DNA from: Pelagerythrobacter sp041912895
GTDB taxonomy: Bacteria; Pseudomonadota; Alphaproteobacteria; Sphingomonadales; Sphingomonadaceae
Direction: 5' to 3'
Length of the DNA stretch: 64,000 bases
NCBI RefSeq assembly: GCF_041912895.1
Contig: NZ_JAYSGI010000002.1
Coordinates: 186,001-250,000, forward strand
Position numbers and translations under genes: made by a program. Below the pieces are notes generated by a model. That model did no database searches, was not told the origin of the DNA, and was given only the letters and a program-made list of their open reading frames with translations. Every line of letters starts with the position of its first letter. The first letter of the stretch is position 1. Below, piece by piece: positions 45,076-53,733 of the stretch.

Positions 45076-48000
45076 TCGGCCGGCTGCGGCCCCGGCGGTG
45101 TGCGGGGGTCCGCCTCGTCCGGGCGGTAGGTCAGCAACCGCGAGCGCAACCACGGGCCGAGGCGCTTCTCGAATCCGTCGGCCAGACTGAAGCCCGCCGG
45201 CACGATGAGCAGGGTGAGCAGCGTCGACATGATCAACCCGCCGATCACGACCGTGCCCATCGGCGCGCGCCAGGCGCCGTCGCCCGAAAGCGAGAGCGAG
45301 ACGGGGACCATGCCCGCGGTCATCGCGACCGTGGTCATCACGATCGGCTGCGCGCGCTTGTGGCCTGCGTCGAGAATCGCATCGAGCTTGCGCGTGCCCT
45401 TGTCCATCTCCTCCAGCGCGAAGTCGATCAGCAGGATCGAATTCTTCGACACGATGCCGAGCAGCAGCAGGATGCCGATATAGACCGGCATCGACTGGGG
45501 CTGGCCGACCAGCCAGACGAGGAAGATGCCGCCCAAGGGCGCGAGCGCGAGCGAGGTCATGTTGACCAGCGGGCTCATCACCCGCTTGTAGAGCAGCACG
45601 AGCACCGCGAAGACCAGCAGGATGCCCGAGATCACCGCGATCGTCAGGCTGCCCATCATCTCCTGCTGCCACTCGTCCTCGCCCACGAGATCGCGGATCA
45701 CGCCCTGCGGCAGATCCCGCAGCACGGGCAGCGCGTTGATCTGCGCATCGGCCTCGCCCTTCACCACGCCTTCGGCGAGGTCGGCGCCGACCAGCACGCG
45801 GCGGTTCTGGTTGTAGCGTTGGATCGTGGTCGGCCCGGAACCGAAGCTGATGTCGGCCACGCGCGAGAGCGGCACGGTGCCGCCGGTGCGCGTGGGCACG
45901 GGCAGGTTCTCGATCGTGCTCATATCCTCGCGCGACTGCTCGGGCAGCTTGACGCGGATCGGAATCTGGCGATCGGAGAGCGAGAACTTGGCCGCGTTCT
46001 GCTCGATCTCGCCGAGCGTGGCGATGCGGATCGTCTGGCTCAACGCGGCGGTCGTGACGCCCAGTTCGGCGGCAAGGTCCGCACGCGGCTGGATAATGAT
46101 TTCGGGCCGGTTGATATCCGCGCTGATCCGCGGCGCGACGAGCGTGTTCAGCCCCTTCATCTGCTCGACCAGCTGCGCGGCAGTTTCCTCCAGCAGCTCT
46201 GGATCGGATCCCGCGAGCATGACGGTGATGTCGCGCCCGCTGCCGAATCCGCCGCCCTGAGACTGGAAGCGGACGCGCGCATCGGGAATTTGGGAGAGCT
46301 GCGGCGCCAGCGCGCGTTCGAACTCGACCGAGGTCCGTTCGCGATCGGGCTTGAGCGTGATGTAGATCGAGGCGTTGCCTACCCGTACGCGCTCGAGCGC
46401 GCGCAGGACTTCGGGCTGCTGGTAAAGGATCTGGGCGACGTTGTCCGCGACCCGTTCGGTCGTTTCGAGCGTGGTGCCCGGCACCATCTCGATCTCGATC
46501 TGGCTGTTGTCGCTATCAATATCGGGCTGGAACTGCGGCGGCACGTTCATGAACAGCAGCACGGTGAGGATGAGCGCGAAATAGCCGGTCATCATCATCC
46601 ACACGCGGTGATCGTAGAAGCGCGCCTCGAGCCAGCGCCAGCTGTCGCGCAGGTGACCGCGCCAGGGCAGGCCCATCAGCTTGAGCGCGAGCCACCCTGC
46701 GCCGAGCCCGATCGCCACGACGACACCGAGTTCGAGGATTTCGAGCGGCTTGAGCACGAGGAAGTGCAGCGTGCCTTCGCCGCTGGGAACCAGCGCTCCG
46801 GCCAGCGTCTCGGGCATGCTCAGCGCCTGCAGCGCATTGTAGGCCGCGAACACGACCACGAACGGGACCATGATCAGCACCAGCACCGTGACCAGGAACG
46901 CGAGCATGTAGAGGAAGCGGTTGCGCGGACCCGGTAGGCCTTCGCGCCGCGCATACATCTTGCCGCGATCGAGCGACCAGCCGAGCACGCGCATGTAGCG
47001 GTCCATCCACTTGCCCTCGCCGTGCGCAGCTTCGCCATGCGCCTGGAGGAAATAGGCGGCGAGCATCGGCGTGATCATGCGCGCGACGGCAAGGCTCATC
47101 AGCACCGCGACGACCACCGTGATGCCGAAATTCTTGAAGAACTGGCCCGAGATGCCCGGCATCAGGCCCACGGGCAGGAACACCGCGACGATGCAAAAAC
47201 TGGTCGCGACAACCGGCAGGCCGATCTCGTCCGCCGCGTCGATCGATGCCTGATAGGCCGATTTGCCCATGCGCATGTGGCGCACGATGTTCTCGATCTC
47301 CACGATCGCGTCGTCGACCAGCACACCCGCGACGAGCCCCAGGGCGAGCAATGAGAGCGAGTTCAAATTGAACCCGAGCAGGTCCATGAACCAGAAGGTC
47401 GGGATCGCCGACAGCGGGATGGCGATCGCGGAGATCACCGTCGCACGCCAATCGCGCAAGAAGAAGAACACCACCACGACCGCGAGGATGGCGCCTTCGA
47501 TCATAGCGGCCATCGAGCTTTCGTACTGTTCCTTGGTGTAGCGCACGCGATCGGTGAGTTGGATGATCTCGACGCCGGGATTGTCGGCCTCGATCGCCGC
47601 GATCTCTTCCAGCGCGTTGTCGAACACGGTGACGTCCGACGCGCCCTTCGCGCGCGACATCGCGAAGTTGACCACTTCCTTGTCGCGCACCTTGCTGATC
47701 GAGGTCCGCTCGCTGTTGCCGTCGCGCACCGTGGCGACGTCGGACAGGCGCACGGTGCGCCCGTCGCCGAGCTGGATCAGCCGCTGCGACAGCTCGTAGG
47801 CGGTTTCGGTGCTGCCGAGCACGCGAACCGACTGGCGCGTGCCGCCGACTTCGGCCGCGCCGCCGGCGGCATCGATGTTCGACTGGCGCAGCACGCCGTT
47901 GATCTGGCTGGCGGTGACGCCGAACGCCTGCATGCGTTCGGGATTGATGATCACCTCGATCTCGCGATCGACGCCGCCGAACCGGTCGATCTCGGCCATG

Positions 48001-48518
48001 CCCTCGACCGAGAGCAGCCGCTTGGCCACCGTATCGTCGATGAACCAGCTCAACTGCTCGATCGTCATATCGTCGGCTTCGACTGCGAAGATGCCGAGGA
48101 AGCCGCCCGATACGTCGATCTTCGAAACCTGCGGCTCGATGATCCCGTCGGGCAAGCTGCCACGGATCTGGTCGATCGCGTTCTTGACCTCGACCGTGGC
48201 GTCGTTCGGATCGATCCCGATCTCGAACTCGACCATCGTGGTCGAGCTGCCTTCGCTTGCCGTCGAATTGATCGACTTGACGCCGTTGATCGAGCGCACC
48301 GCGGCCTCGACCCGCTGGGTGATCTGGTTCTCGATCTCGGTCGGCGCCGCGCCGGGCTGCGAGATCGAGACGTTGACTGCGGGGAACTCGACTTCGGGTT
48401 GGTCGACCACGTCCATCCGCATGAACGACAGCAGCCCTGCGAACAGCAGCGCGGTGAAGAACACCAGCGGAATGACCGGGTTGCGGATCGACCAGGCGGA
48501 GATGTTGCGGAAGTTCAT
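45072..48518 (-). CDS. RND efflux permease (HAE1 type)
   Basis: An 1148-residue inner-membrane proton-driven efflux pump of the AcrB/MexB superfamily. It shows NPVIPLVFFTALLFAGLLSF (first helix), two large periplasmic loops, the helix-4 motif LVAGVLVDDAIVEIENIVRH with the proton-relay aspartates, and a second half from about residue 640. It is about 100 residues longer than AcrB: residues about 530-635 carry two extra hydrophobic segments (RFLYMLAFLVTVLVLIMVPF and ILELGVVVAIGLGAGWLALK) between the halves. The adaptor lies six bases upstream; no TolC-like channel gene is adjacent. The substrate is unknown. Confidence 0.95.
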   Translation of the reverse strand: MNFRNISAWSIRNPVIPLVFFTALLFAGLLSFMRMDVVDQPEVEFPAVNVSISQPGAAPTEIENQITQRVEAAVRSINGVKSINSTASEGSSTTMVEFEIGIDPNDATVEVKNAIDQIRGSLPDGIIEPQVSKIDVSGGFLGIFAVEADDMTIEQLSWFIDDTVAKRLLSVEGMAEIDRFGGVDREIEVIINPERMQAFGVTASQINGVLRQSNIDAAGGAAEVGGTRQSVRVLGSTETAYELSQRLIQLGDGRTVRLSDVATVRDGNSERTSISKVRDKEVVNFAMSRAKGASDVTVFDNALEEIAAIEADNPGVEIIQLTDRVRYTKEQYESSMAAMIEGAILAVVVVFFFLRDWRATVISAIAIPLSAIPTFWFMDLLGFNLNSLSLLALGLVAGVLVDDAIVEIENIVRHMRMGKSAYQASIDAADEIGLPVVATSFCIVAVFLPVGLMPGISGQFFKNFGITVVVAVLMSLAVARMITPMLAAYFLQAHGEAAHGEGKWMDRYMRVLGWSLDRGKMYARREGLPGPRNRFLYMLAFLVTVLVLIMVPFVVVFAAYNALQALSMPETLAGALVPSGEGTLHFLVLKPLEILELGVVVAIGLGAGWLALKLMGLPWRGHLRDSWRWLEARFYDHRVWMMMTGYFALILTVLLFMNVPPQFQPDIDSDNSQIEIEMVPGTTLETTERVADNVAQILYQQPEVLRALERVRVGNASIYITLKPDRERTSVEFERALAPQLSQIPDARVRFQSQGGGFGSGRDITVMLAGSDPELLEETAAQLVEQMKGLNTLVAPRISADINRPEIIIQPRADLAAELGVTTAALSQTIRIATLGEIEQNAAKFSLSDRQIPIRVKLPEQSREDMSTIENLPVPTRTGGTVPLSRVADISFGSGPTTIQRYNQNRRVLVGADLAEGVVKGEADAQINALPVLRDLPQGVIRDLVGEDEWQQEMMGSLTIAVISGILLVFAVLVLLYKRVMSPLVNMTSLALAPLGGIFLVWLVGQPQSMPVYIGILLLLGIVSKNSILLIDFALEEMDKGTRKLDAILDAGHKRAQPIVMTTVAMTAGMVPVSLSLSGDGAWRAPMGTVVIGGLIMSTLLTLLIVPAGFSLADGFEKRLGPWLRSRLLTYRPDEADPRTPPGPQPAE

Positions 48519-48523
48519 CGCGT

Positions 48524-49723
48524 TCAGTTCCCGTCCGCCGAGACCTTCTGCGGCTTGACCGTCTCGCCTTCCGTCAGGAAGCCGCCCGCGCGCAGCACGA
48601 CCTGCTCGCTACCGTCGAGACCGCTGACGATCGCGATGCCGCTCGCGGTGACGATGCCGGTGCGCACCCCGCGCCGCTGCGCCTTGTTCTCGCCATCGAT
48701 CACATAGACGAAGCTGCCCTCGTCATCCGACAGGATCGCCGATTCGGGCAGCATCGGCGCTACGATGGTGCCGCTGGCGATCGTTGCGCTGGCAAAACCG
48801 CCGGGGCGCAGGCCGGGCTGGTAGGACAGCGCGATACGGGCGGTGCCCTGGCGGTTGCCTTCGTCGATCATCGGGGCAAGCTGCCAGATCTGGCCGGTGA
48901 AGCTGGTGTCGGTGCCGACCGGGGTGACCGTCGCCTTGGTCCCGACCGAAAGCTTGGCGAGGTCGGCTTCGCTGACCTTGGCCATCATTTCCATCTGTCC
49001 GCCCTGCGCGATCATGAACAGCGGCTCGCCGCCGCCGCCGACGGTTTGCCCCGGTTCGACATTGCGCTGGAGCACGAGGCCCGAGGCGGGCGCGTAGATA
49101 TTGAGCCGTGCGGTCCGCTCCTGCAGTTCTCCCAACTGGGCGCGGGCGACCTGCACGCGCGCACGCGCGGCGTCGCGCGTCGCGGTCAGGCGATCGACCT
49201 CGGCCTTCGAGATGAACCCGCGATCGACCAGTTGCAACGCACGGTCGAGGTTCGCCTGCGCGAGTTCGGCGTCGGCCTGCGCTACCTGGATATTGGCGCG
49301 CGCGCTGGCGGCCTGCTGCACCTGCACGCCGCGGTCGACCACCACGAGCACCTGACCGCGGTCGACCCAGTCGCCGGCGTCGACCGGCACCGAAACGACG
49401 CGTCCGCCCTCGCCGACCGATCCCACCGGCAGCGGCCGGCGCGCGGCGAGCGTGCCCGAAGCGTCTATCTCGCCCGCGATCGTCGTCCGCCCGGGGGTCA
49501 CGACCGAGATGACCGGCAATTGCGACTGATCGTCGCCCGCGCCGACCGCGCCGTCATCGTTCCCGCGCGCCACGAAGAACGCCACGCCGGCGAGCACGAC
49601 GAAAGCGACCAGCGCGATCACGATCCAGCGCCGGCGGCGCGATGCACGCACTTCGCTGTCGTCGCTCAGGTCGGCGGGATAGCCCTCGGCCGATTCCGCC
49701 GTCACCGAAGTTTCGTAGTTCAT
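48524..49723 (-). CDS. RND periplasmic adaptor subunit (MFP)
   Basis: A 399-residue membrane-fusion protein. A cytoplasmic acidic N-terminus is followed by one anchor helix (RWIVIALVAFVVLAGVAFFV, about residues 33-52). Lipoyl-like (about 95-130 and 205-220: DRGQVLVVVDRG and ERTARLNIYAPASGLVLQRN), alpha-hairpin (about 135-195, coiled coil) and beta-barrel domains follow. It links the permease to an outer-membrane channel. First gene of adaptor-permease-DUF445. No repressor gene is adjacent. Confidence 0.95.
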   Translation of the reverse strand: MNYETSVTAESAEGYPADLSDDSEVRASRRRRWIVIALVAFVVLAGVAFFVARGNDDGAVGAGDDQSQLPVISVVTPGRTTIAGEIDASGTLAARRPLPVGSVGEGGRVVSVPVDAGDWVDRGQVLVVVDRGVQVQQAASARANIQVAQADAELAQANLDRALQLVDRGFISKAEVDRLTATRDAARARVQVARAQLGELQERTARLNIYAPASGLVLQRNVEPGQTVGGGGEPLFMIAQGGQMEMMAKVSEADLAKLSVGTKATVTPVGTDTSFTGQIWQLAPMIDEGNRQGTARIALSYQPGLRPGGFASATIASGTIVAPMLPESAILSDDEGSFVYVIDGENKAQRRGVRTGIVTASGIAIVSGLDGSEQVVLRAGGFLTEGETVKPQKVSADGN

Positions 49724-49872
49724 CGCACTCTCAGTCTGCAGAAAACCGAAGTGTGTTACCCCCGTAACTCACTCGTGGCAATAGTCCGATTTTCCTTAAA
49801 CCGGGCCGTGGCGTGCGGCAACTTGCCGTTCGACCGATGCCATATGCGCCCGACGAATGACCGGCGCACGCG

Positions 49873-49910
49873 AAAAGGGCGGACACGGCCTGCGCCGCGC
49901 CCGCCCTTTC
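49873..49910 (-). terminator. terminator of the GlsB-type gene
   Basis: A 9-bp inverted repeat (AAAGGGCGG with CCGCCCTTT) with an 18-base loop that can form a smaller inner stem. On the minus strand it lies 25 bases after the stop of the gene at 49935-50201 and ends in TTTT. The rest of the 211-bp gap 49724-49934 shows nothing else clear; it should also hold the promoter of the pump genes. Confidence 0.65.
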
Positions 49911-49934
49911 GGCTGATTCAGCCTGAATGCGACC

Positions 49935-50201
49935 TTAGCGGACGCGCCCGCGCTGAACCAGATTGACGATCGCCAGCAGCACGATGGCCCCGACGAGCGC
50001 GATGATCAGACCGGTGAGCGAGAACGCCTGCACCGTGCCTTGCACGCCGAACAGCGGTCCGGCGAGCGCGTTGCCGATCAGCGAACCGATACAGCCGACC
50101 ACGACATTCCAGAAAATGCCCATCGAGGCATCGCGATTCATTACCAGGCTTGCCAGCCAGCCGGCGATGCCACCGACGATGATTGCGATAATCCAGCCCA
50201 T
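49935..50201 (-). CDS. GlsB/YeaQ/YmgE family membrane protein
   Basis: An 88-residue protein with three hydrophobic helices rich in glycine (WIIAIIVGGIAGWLASLVMN, IFWNVVVGCIGSLIGNALAG and LTGLIIALVGAIVLLAIVNL). It is a member of the transglycosylase-associated/YeaQ family of small stress-induced inner-membrane proteins; the biochemical role is unknown. ATG at 50201 has AGGAGG seven bases upstream. It is a single-gene unit with its own terminator. Confidence 0.93.
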   Translation of the reverse strand: MGWIIAIIVGGIAGWLASLVMNRDASMGIFWNVVVGCIGSLIGNALAGPLFGVQGTVQAFSLTGLIIALVGAIVLLAIVNLVQRGRVR

Positions 50202-50356
50202 ATGAACTCCTCCTGTTTGCAAAGCCTTGTACCGCCCTAAACTGCGGGCAAGGCCAAGCGGTTCCCCGGCTTTCTACGAGCCGTGCGACAAGGATACGCC
50301 AAACGCGCGCGCGCCGCCAGCGGCGCACGGTAGGGCGGGGGATAAATCGGAGGTGT

Positions 50357-50656
50357 TCAGTACTTTAGCTGGCGCTCGTAGAGATCGCGGTAATGCTGGA
50401 TGCGGGTGACGCGCAGGCCCTGCATCCCCGAACGGTCGACCGCGCGCTGCCACGAGGCGAATTCTTCCAGCGTGAGGCCATAGCGGTCGAGCACTTCGTC
50501 GATCGTCAACAGCCCGCCGTTGACCGCGGCCACGACTTCGGCCTTGCGGCGCACGACCCAGCGTTTGGTGTTGCGAGGCGGCAGATCCTCGATCGTGAGC
50601 GGCTCACCGAGCGGGCCGATCACGTGGTCGGGGCGGATTTTCTGGTTTTCGATCAT
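50357..50656 (-). CDS. sciP: DUF1153 regulator (SciP)
   Basis: A 99-residue protein almost fully covered by DUF1153, with a helix-turn-helix (RRKAEVVAAVNGGLLTIDEV, DRYGLTLEEFASWQRAVDR). In Caulobacter SciP is a CtrA inhibitor that blocks CtrA-dependent transcription in G1 cells; the start IENQKIRPDHVIGPLGEPLT is nearly invariant in alphaproteobacteria. The gene product is expected to bind DNA or CtrA. ATG at 50656 overlaps the stop of the small upstream gene (TGATG), so the two may be co-expressed. Confidence 0.93.
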   Translation of the reverse strand: MIENQKIRPDHVIGPLGEPLTIEDLPPRNTKRWVVRRKAEVVAAVNGGLLTIDEVLDRYGLTLEEFASWQRAVDRSGMQGLRVTRIQHYRDLYERQLKY

Positions 50657-50970
50657 CACGTTTCTCGGCTCGCCATTGCCACGTCACTTGCGGCGGGAAA
50701 GACCATGCCCCTGAGGCCTTTGCCATGGCTTAAATCATCAGGGTTAACGAGGAGTTGGCTTCGCTCCGGATAACCCTCGCCGCTGGTGCCGAAGCGATCG
50801 AAATTTCCCGCCGGATGCTTCGCGGCATGCGACAGCGCGCGGCGCAGTTCATGCCCCGCGGCGAGGCGCGCGACGAGGTCCGGCCAGGCCGGTACCCGCA
50901 ACGCGGCGTCTTCGCCCGTCGAATCGCCCAGGGATCCGGTGGAGGCGGGAACGATCTGCCCTTCGAACAT
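50656..50970 (-). CDS. small hypothetical protein upstream of sciP
   Basis: A 104-residue protein without membrane segments. It reads MFEGQIVPASTGSLGDSTGE, PAWPDLVARLAAGHELRRAL and GNFDRFGTSG, and ends in an Asn/Gly/Ser-rich tail (VNPDDLSHGKGLRG). I recall similar short proteins in sphingomonads (start ..EGQ.VPA.., WxDLVARLAAxxDLR), so I consider it real, but cannot confirm. Its stop overlaps the sciP start, suggesting an operon. Function unknown; a role next to SciP in cell-cycle control is speculation. Confidence 0.7.
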   Translation of the reverse strand: MFEGQIVPASTGSLGDSTGEDAALRVPAWPDLVARLAAGHELRRALSHAAKHPAGNFDRFGTSGEGYPERSQLLVNPDDLSHGKGLRGMVFPAASDVAMASRET

Positions 50971-51065
50971 GGCCCCGTCCTACACCCGGCTTGGTCAACA
51001 TCGGGTAAAGGCCGCGCGCGACACGCGGGTTTATGGATCGCGTGCCTGCGTGTATGGGCGCGCGG

Positions 51066-52253
51066 ATGAACGCCCCCGCCCGCCTTTCCCCCCCCTCCGA
51101 CGCCGCAGCGCTGTTCGACCTGCCGCGCCCGGCAGGCGAATGCCGGATCGTAGTCGCGATGTCGGGCGGGGTCGATTCGTCGGTCGTCGCCGCGCTCGCC
51201 GCGCAGACCGGGGCCGAAACGATCGGCGTCACTCTCCAGCTCTACGATTACGGCGCGGCGACCGGGCGCAAGGGCGCGTGCTGCGCGGGCGACGACATCG
51301 CCGATGCGCGCAGCGTCGCCGACCGGCTCGGCATCGCGCACTACGTGTTCGACCACGAGAGCGCGTTCCGCGAGGACGTGGTCGAAACCTTCGCCGACGA
51401 TTACCTCGCCGGGCGTACCCCGGTGCCGTGCATCCGCTGCAACATGGGGCCCAAGTTCACCGACCTGTTCCGCATGGCGCGCGAACTGGGCGCGGATTGC
51501 CTCGCCACGGGGCATTACGTGCGGCGCGTGGCGGGCGCGGTAAGCCCAGAGCTTCATCGAGCGCACGATCCGGCGCGCGACCAGTCGTATTTCCTCTACG
51601 CGACGACGGAGGACCAGCTCGCCTATTTGCGCTTTCCGCTGGGCGGTCTGCCCAAGAGCGAGGTCCGCCGGCTGGCCGAAGACGCGGGCCTGCGCAACGC
51701 GGCCAAGCCCGATAGCCAGGATATCTGCTTCGTGCCCGACGGCGACTACGCGAAAATCGTGAAGGCGCTGCGCCCCACGGGCGGCGAGCCCGGCCCGATC
51801 GTTCATGCCGAAAGCGGCGAGACGCTGGGGCGGCACAAGGGCATTGTCCATTACACCGTGGGCCAGCGCAAAGGGCTGGAGATCGGCGGGCAGGCCGAGC
51901 CGCTCTATGTGGTCGGGATCGATGCGGAGAACCGCAGCGTGCGAGTCGGCCCGCGCCGGATGCTCGGCGTAACGGCAGCGCGGATCATCGAGACCAATCG
52001 CATCGGCCCGCTGCCCGATACGCCGCTGACCGCCAAGGTCCGCAGTCTCGCCCGGCCGGTCCCGGTCACGCTGGAAGGGCCGCTGGGCGACGGCGCGGCG
52101 TGCACAATCCGCTTCGCCGAGCCCGAATACGGCGTCGCGCCGGGGCAGGCGGCGGTGATCTACGCGGGCGAGCGGGTGGTCGGCGGCGGGTGGATCGATT
52201 CGACCGAAGGCGTGGCCGATCAGCCGGCCCACGGCTCCAGCACGCAGCCATAA
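51066..52253 (+). CDS. mnmA: tRNA-specific 2-thiouridylase
   Basis: A 395-residue PP-loop enzyme that adds sulfur to uridine 34 of Lys, Glu and Gln tRNAs. The PP-loop AMSGGVDSS, the first catalytic cysteine in VPCIRCNMGPKFT, ATGHYVRR, and the second cysteine in SQDICFVPDGDYAK are visible; YTVGQRKGLEIGG follows. ATG at 51066 is used; ATG at 51033 would add 11 residues. Its 3' end overlaps the convergent small gene by 34 bases. Confidence 0.96.
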   Translation: MNAPARLSPPSDAAALFDLPRPAGECRIVVAMSGGVDSSVVAALAAQTGAETIGVTLQLYDYGAATGRKGACCAGDDIADARSVADRLGIAHYVFDHESAFREDVVETFADDYLAGRTPVPCIRCNMGPKFTDLFRMARELGADCLATGHYVRRVAGAVSPELHRAHDPARDQSYFLYATTEDQLAYLRFPLGGLPKSEVRRLAEDAGLRNAAKPDSQDICFVPDGDYAKIVKALRPTGGEPGPIVHAESGETLGRHKGIVHYTVGQRKGLEIGGQAEPLYVVGIDAENRSVRVGPRRMLGVTAARIIETNRIGPLPDTPLTAKVRSLARPVPVTLEGPLGDGAACTIRFAEPEYGVAPGQAAVIYAGERVVGGGWIDSTEGVADQPAHGSSTQP

Positions 52254-52570
52254 CCATCGCGCAGGGTCGCGGTCTCGCTGGCGAGCAGCGGGAAGCGCGC
52301 GGTGACGCTCTTCGCCTCGACATCCTCGCTCAGCGTGACGAGTTCCATGCCGGCGAGCTTGTCCTTCTCGCAATCTTCCAGGCTGCGCCCGGCGACGAAG
52401 CGGCACGAGCAGGCGACGCGCGCGGAATAGGCTGCGGCGATGCCCGAATAGCCGCCGATCGGCGCGCGATAGTGCCACGCCGTTCCCGCCACGATCAGCG
52501 CCAGCAGCAAAACGAACAGCGGCCAGCGCCGCCGCCGGGCCGGTCCTGTACGCCTGGAAGTTTTAGCCAT
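52220..52570 (-). CDS. small membrane-anchored hypothetical protein
   Basis: A 116-residue protein with a basic N-terminus (RRTGPARRRRWP), one membrane helix (LFVLLLALIVAGTAWHY) and a small extracytoplasmic domain with cysteines (ACSCRFVAGRSLEDCEKDKL, ending GYGCVLEPW). The cysteine pattern suggests disulfides. It is divergent from the serine hydrolase gene (35-bp gap) and I recall a similar small protein paired with serine hydrolases in sphingomonads, which suggests a partner. Unknown function. Confidence 0.72.
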   Translation of the reverse strand: MAKTSRRTGPARRRRWPLFVLLLALIVAGTAWHYRAPIGGYSGIAAAYSARVACSCRFVAGRSLEDCEKDKLAGMELVTLSEDVEAKSVTARFPLLASETATLRDGYGCVLEPWAG

Positions 52571-52605
52571 TGCCAAGCCCGGGTTGCTGCGCGAGGGATT
52601 GCCGC

Positions 52606-53733
52606 ATGCGCCTGCGGCCTGCCCCCCTTATCGCTTGCCTCGCCCTGCTGCCAACCCTCGTTTCGTGCAGCGATGCTCCACCGCCGCCCGAACCGCTGAC
52701 GCAGGAAGCGATCGACGCGGTGGCCGAGGAACCCGGCGCGCCGCCCGAGCAGCTCGCGCGCCAGATCGACGATCTGTTCACGAAGGACGGGCTCGGCGAG
52801 ACGCGCGCGCTGGTGGTGATGCACGGAGGCACGATCGCCGCCGAGCGCTACGCGCCGGGATACGATGCCGAGACGCGCTTCGTCAGTTGGTCGATGGCCA
52901 AGACGATGACCGCGGTAATGATCGGCATGCTGGTCGCGGACGGTCGGCTCGCGCTCGACGAATCGCCGCCGATCCCGCGCTGGCAGCGGCCCGGCGACCC
53001 GCGCGGCGAGATCACGCTGCGCCAGCTCCTCCAGATGCGCAGCGGGCTGCGCCACACCGAGGCCGGCGATCCCCCCTACGAATCGTCCGAGGTGCGCATG
53101 CTGTTCCTCGACGGGCGCGACGACATGGCCGACTGGGCCGAGAGCCAGCCGCTCGAGGCCGAGCCGGGGCGCGAATTCGAGTATTCCTCCGCCACCAGCG
53201 TGATCCTCGCCGATATCGCCGCGCGGGTGCTCTCGCGCAGCGACGATCCCGAAGCGCGGCGGCGCGCGGTGGCGGACTATCTCGACACGCGGCTGTTCAC
53301 CCCGCTGGCGATGGAATCGATGGTCCCCGAATTCGACGCGAGCGGCACGCTGATCGGCGGCAGCCTGATCCACGGCAACGCGCGCGACTGGGCGCGCTTC
53401 GGCGATTTCCTGCGCAACAAAGGCTCGTATCGCGGCAGTCAGCTGGTCCCGCGCAAGTGGGTCGAGCTGATGACTGCGCCGAGCCCCAGGCAGGAGAACT
53501 ACGGCTTGCAGACCTGGCTCAATCGCCCGGTTCCCGGCGAGGACACCAGCCCGCTGTTTCCCGGGCGCGCGCCGCGCTCGATGTTCGCCGCGATCGGCCA
53601 CATGGGGCAGTATATCCTCGTCTCGCCCGAGCAGAAGCTGACCGTGGTCCGCCTCGGCCATTCGGACGCCGAGCAGCGCCCGCCGATGCTGCAGGAGCTG
53701 GCCGATATAATGGAACTCTACCCCGCGACGTAG
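52606..53733 (+). CDS. beta-lactamase-family serine hydrolase lipoprotein
   Basis: A 375-residue serine hydrolase of the class C beta-lactamase/PBP-like (pfam00144) family. A lipoprotein signal ends in LVSCSD. The SxxK nucleophile is SMAK in FVSWSMAKTMTAVMIG; the second motif is EYSSATS, with Ser in place of the Asn of YxN; the third (HxG-like) is GHMGQY near the end. Such proteins include esterases and D-amino peptidases; true lactamase activity is doubtful. ATG at 52606 follows GAGGG. It overlaps the convergent phzF-like gene by 16 bases. Confidence 0.9.
   Translation: MRLRPAPLIACLALLPTLVSCSDAPPPPEPLTQEAIDAVAEEPGAPPEQLARQIDDLFTKDGLGETRALVVMHGGTIAAERYAPGYDAETRFVSWSMAKTMTAVMIGMLVADGRLALDESPPIPRWQRPGDPRGEITLRQLLQMRSGLRHTEAGDPPYESSEVRMLFLDGRDDMADWAESQPLEAEPGREFEYSSATSVILADIAARVLSRSDDPEARRRAVADYLDTRLFTPLAMESMVPEFDASGTLIGGSLIHGNARDWARFGDFLRNKGSYRGSQLVPRKWVELMTAPSPRQENYGLQTWLNRPVPGEDTSPLFPGRAPRSMFAAIGHMGQYILVSPEQKLTVVRLGHSDAEQRPPMLQELADIMELYPAT

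Noticed and set aside
45012..46937. A 641-residue plus-strand open frame
   Set aside because: Antisense of the RND permease, low-complexity composition, no start signal or domain.
50730..50748. TTAA and TTAAC elements resembling a CtrA box near sciP
   Set aside because: The spacing is 10 bases instead of the 7 of the CtrA consensus and the site lies inside the small coding gene.
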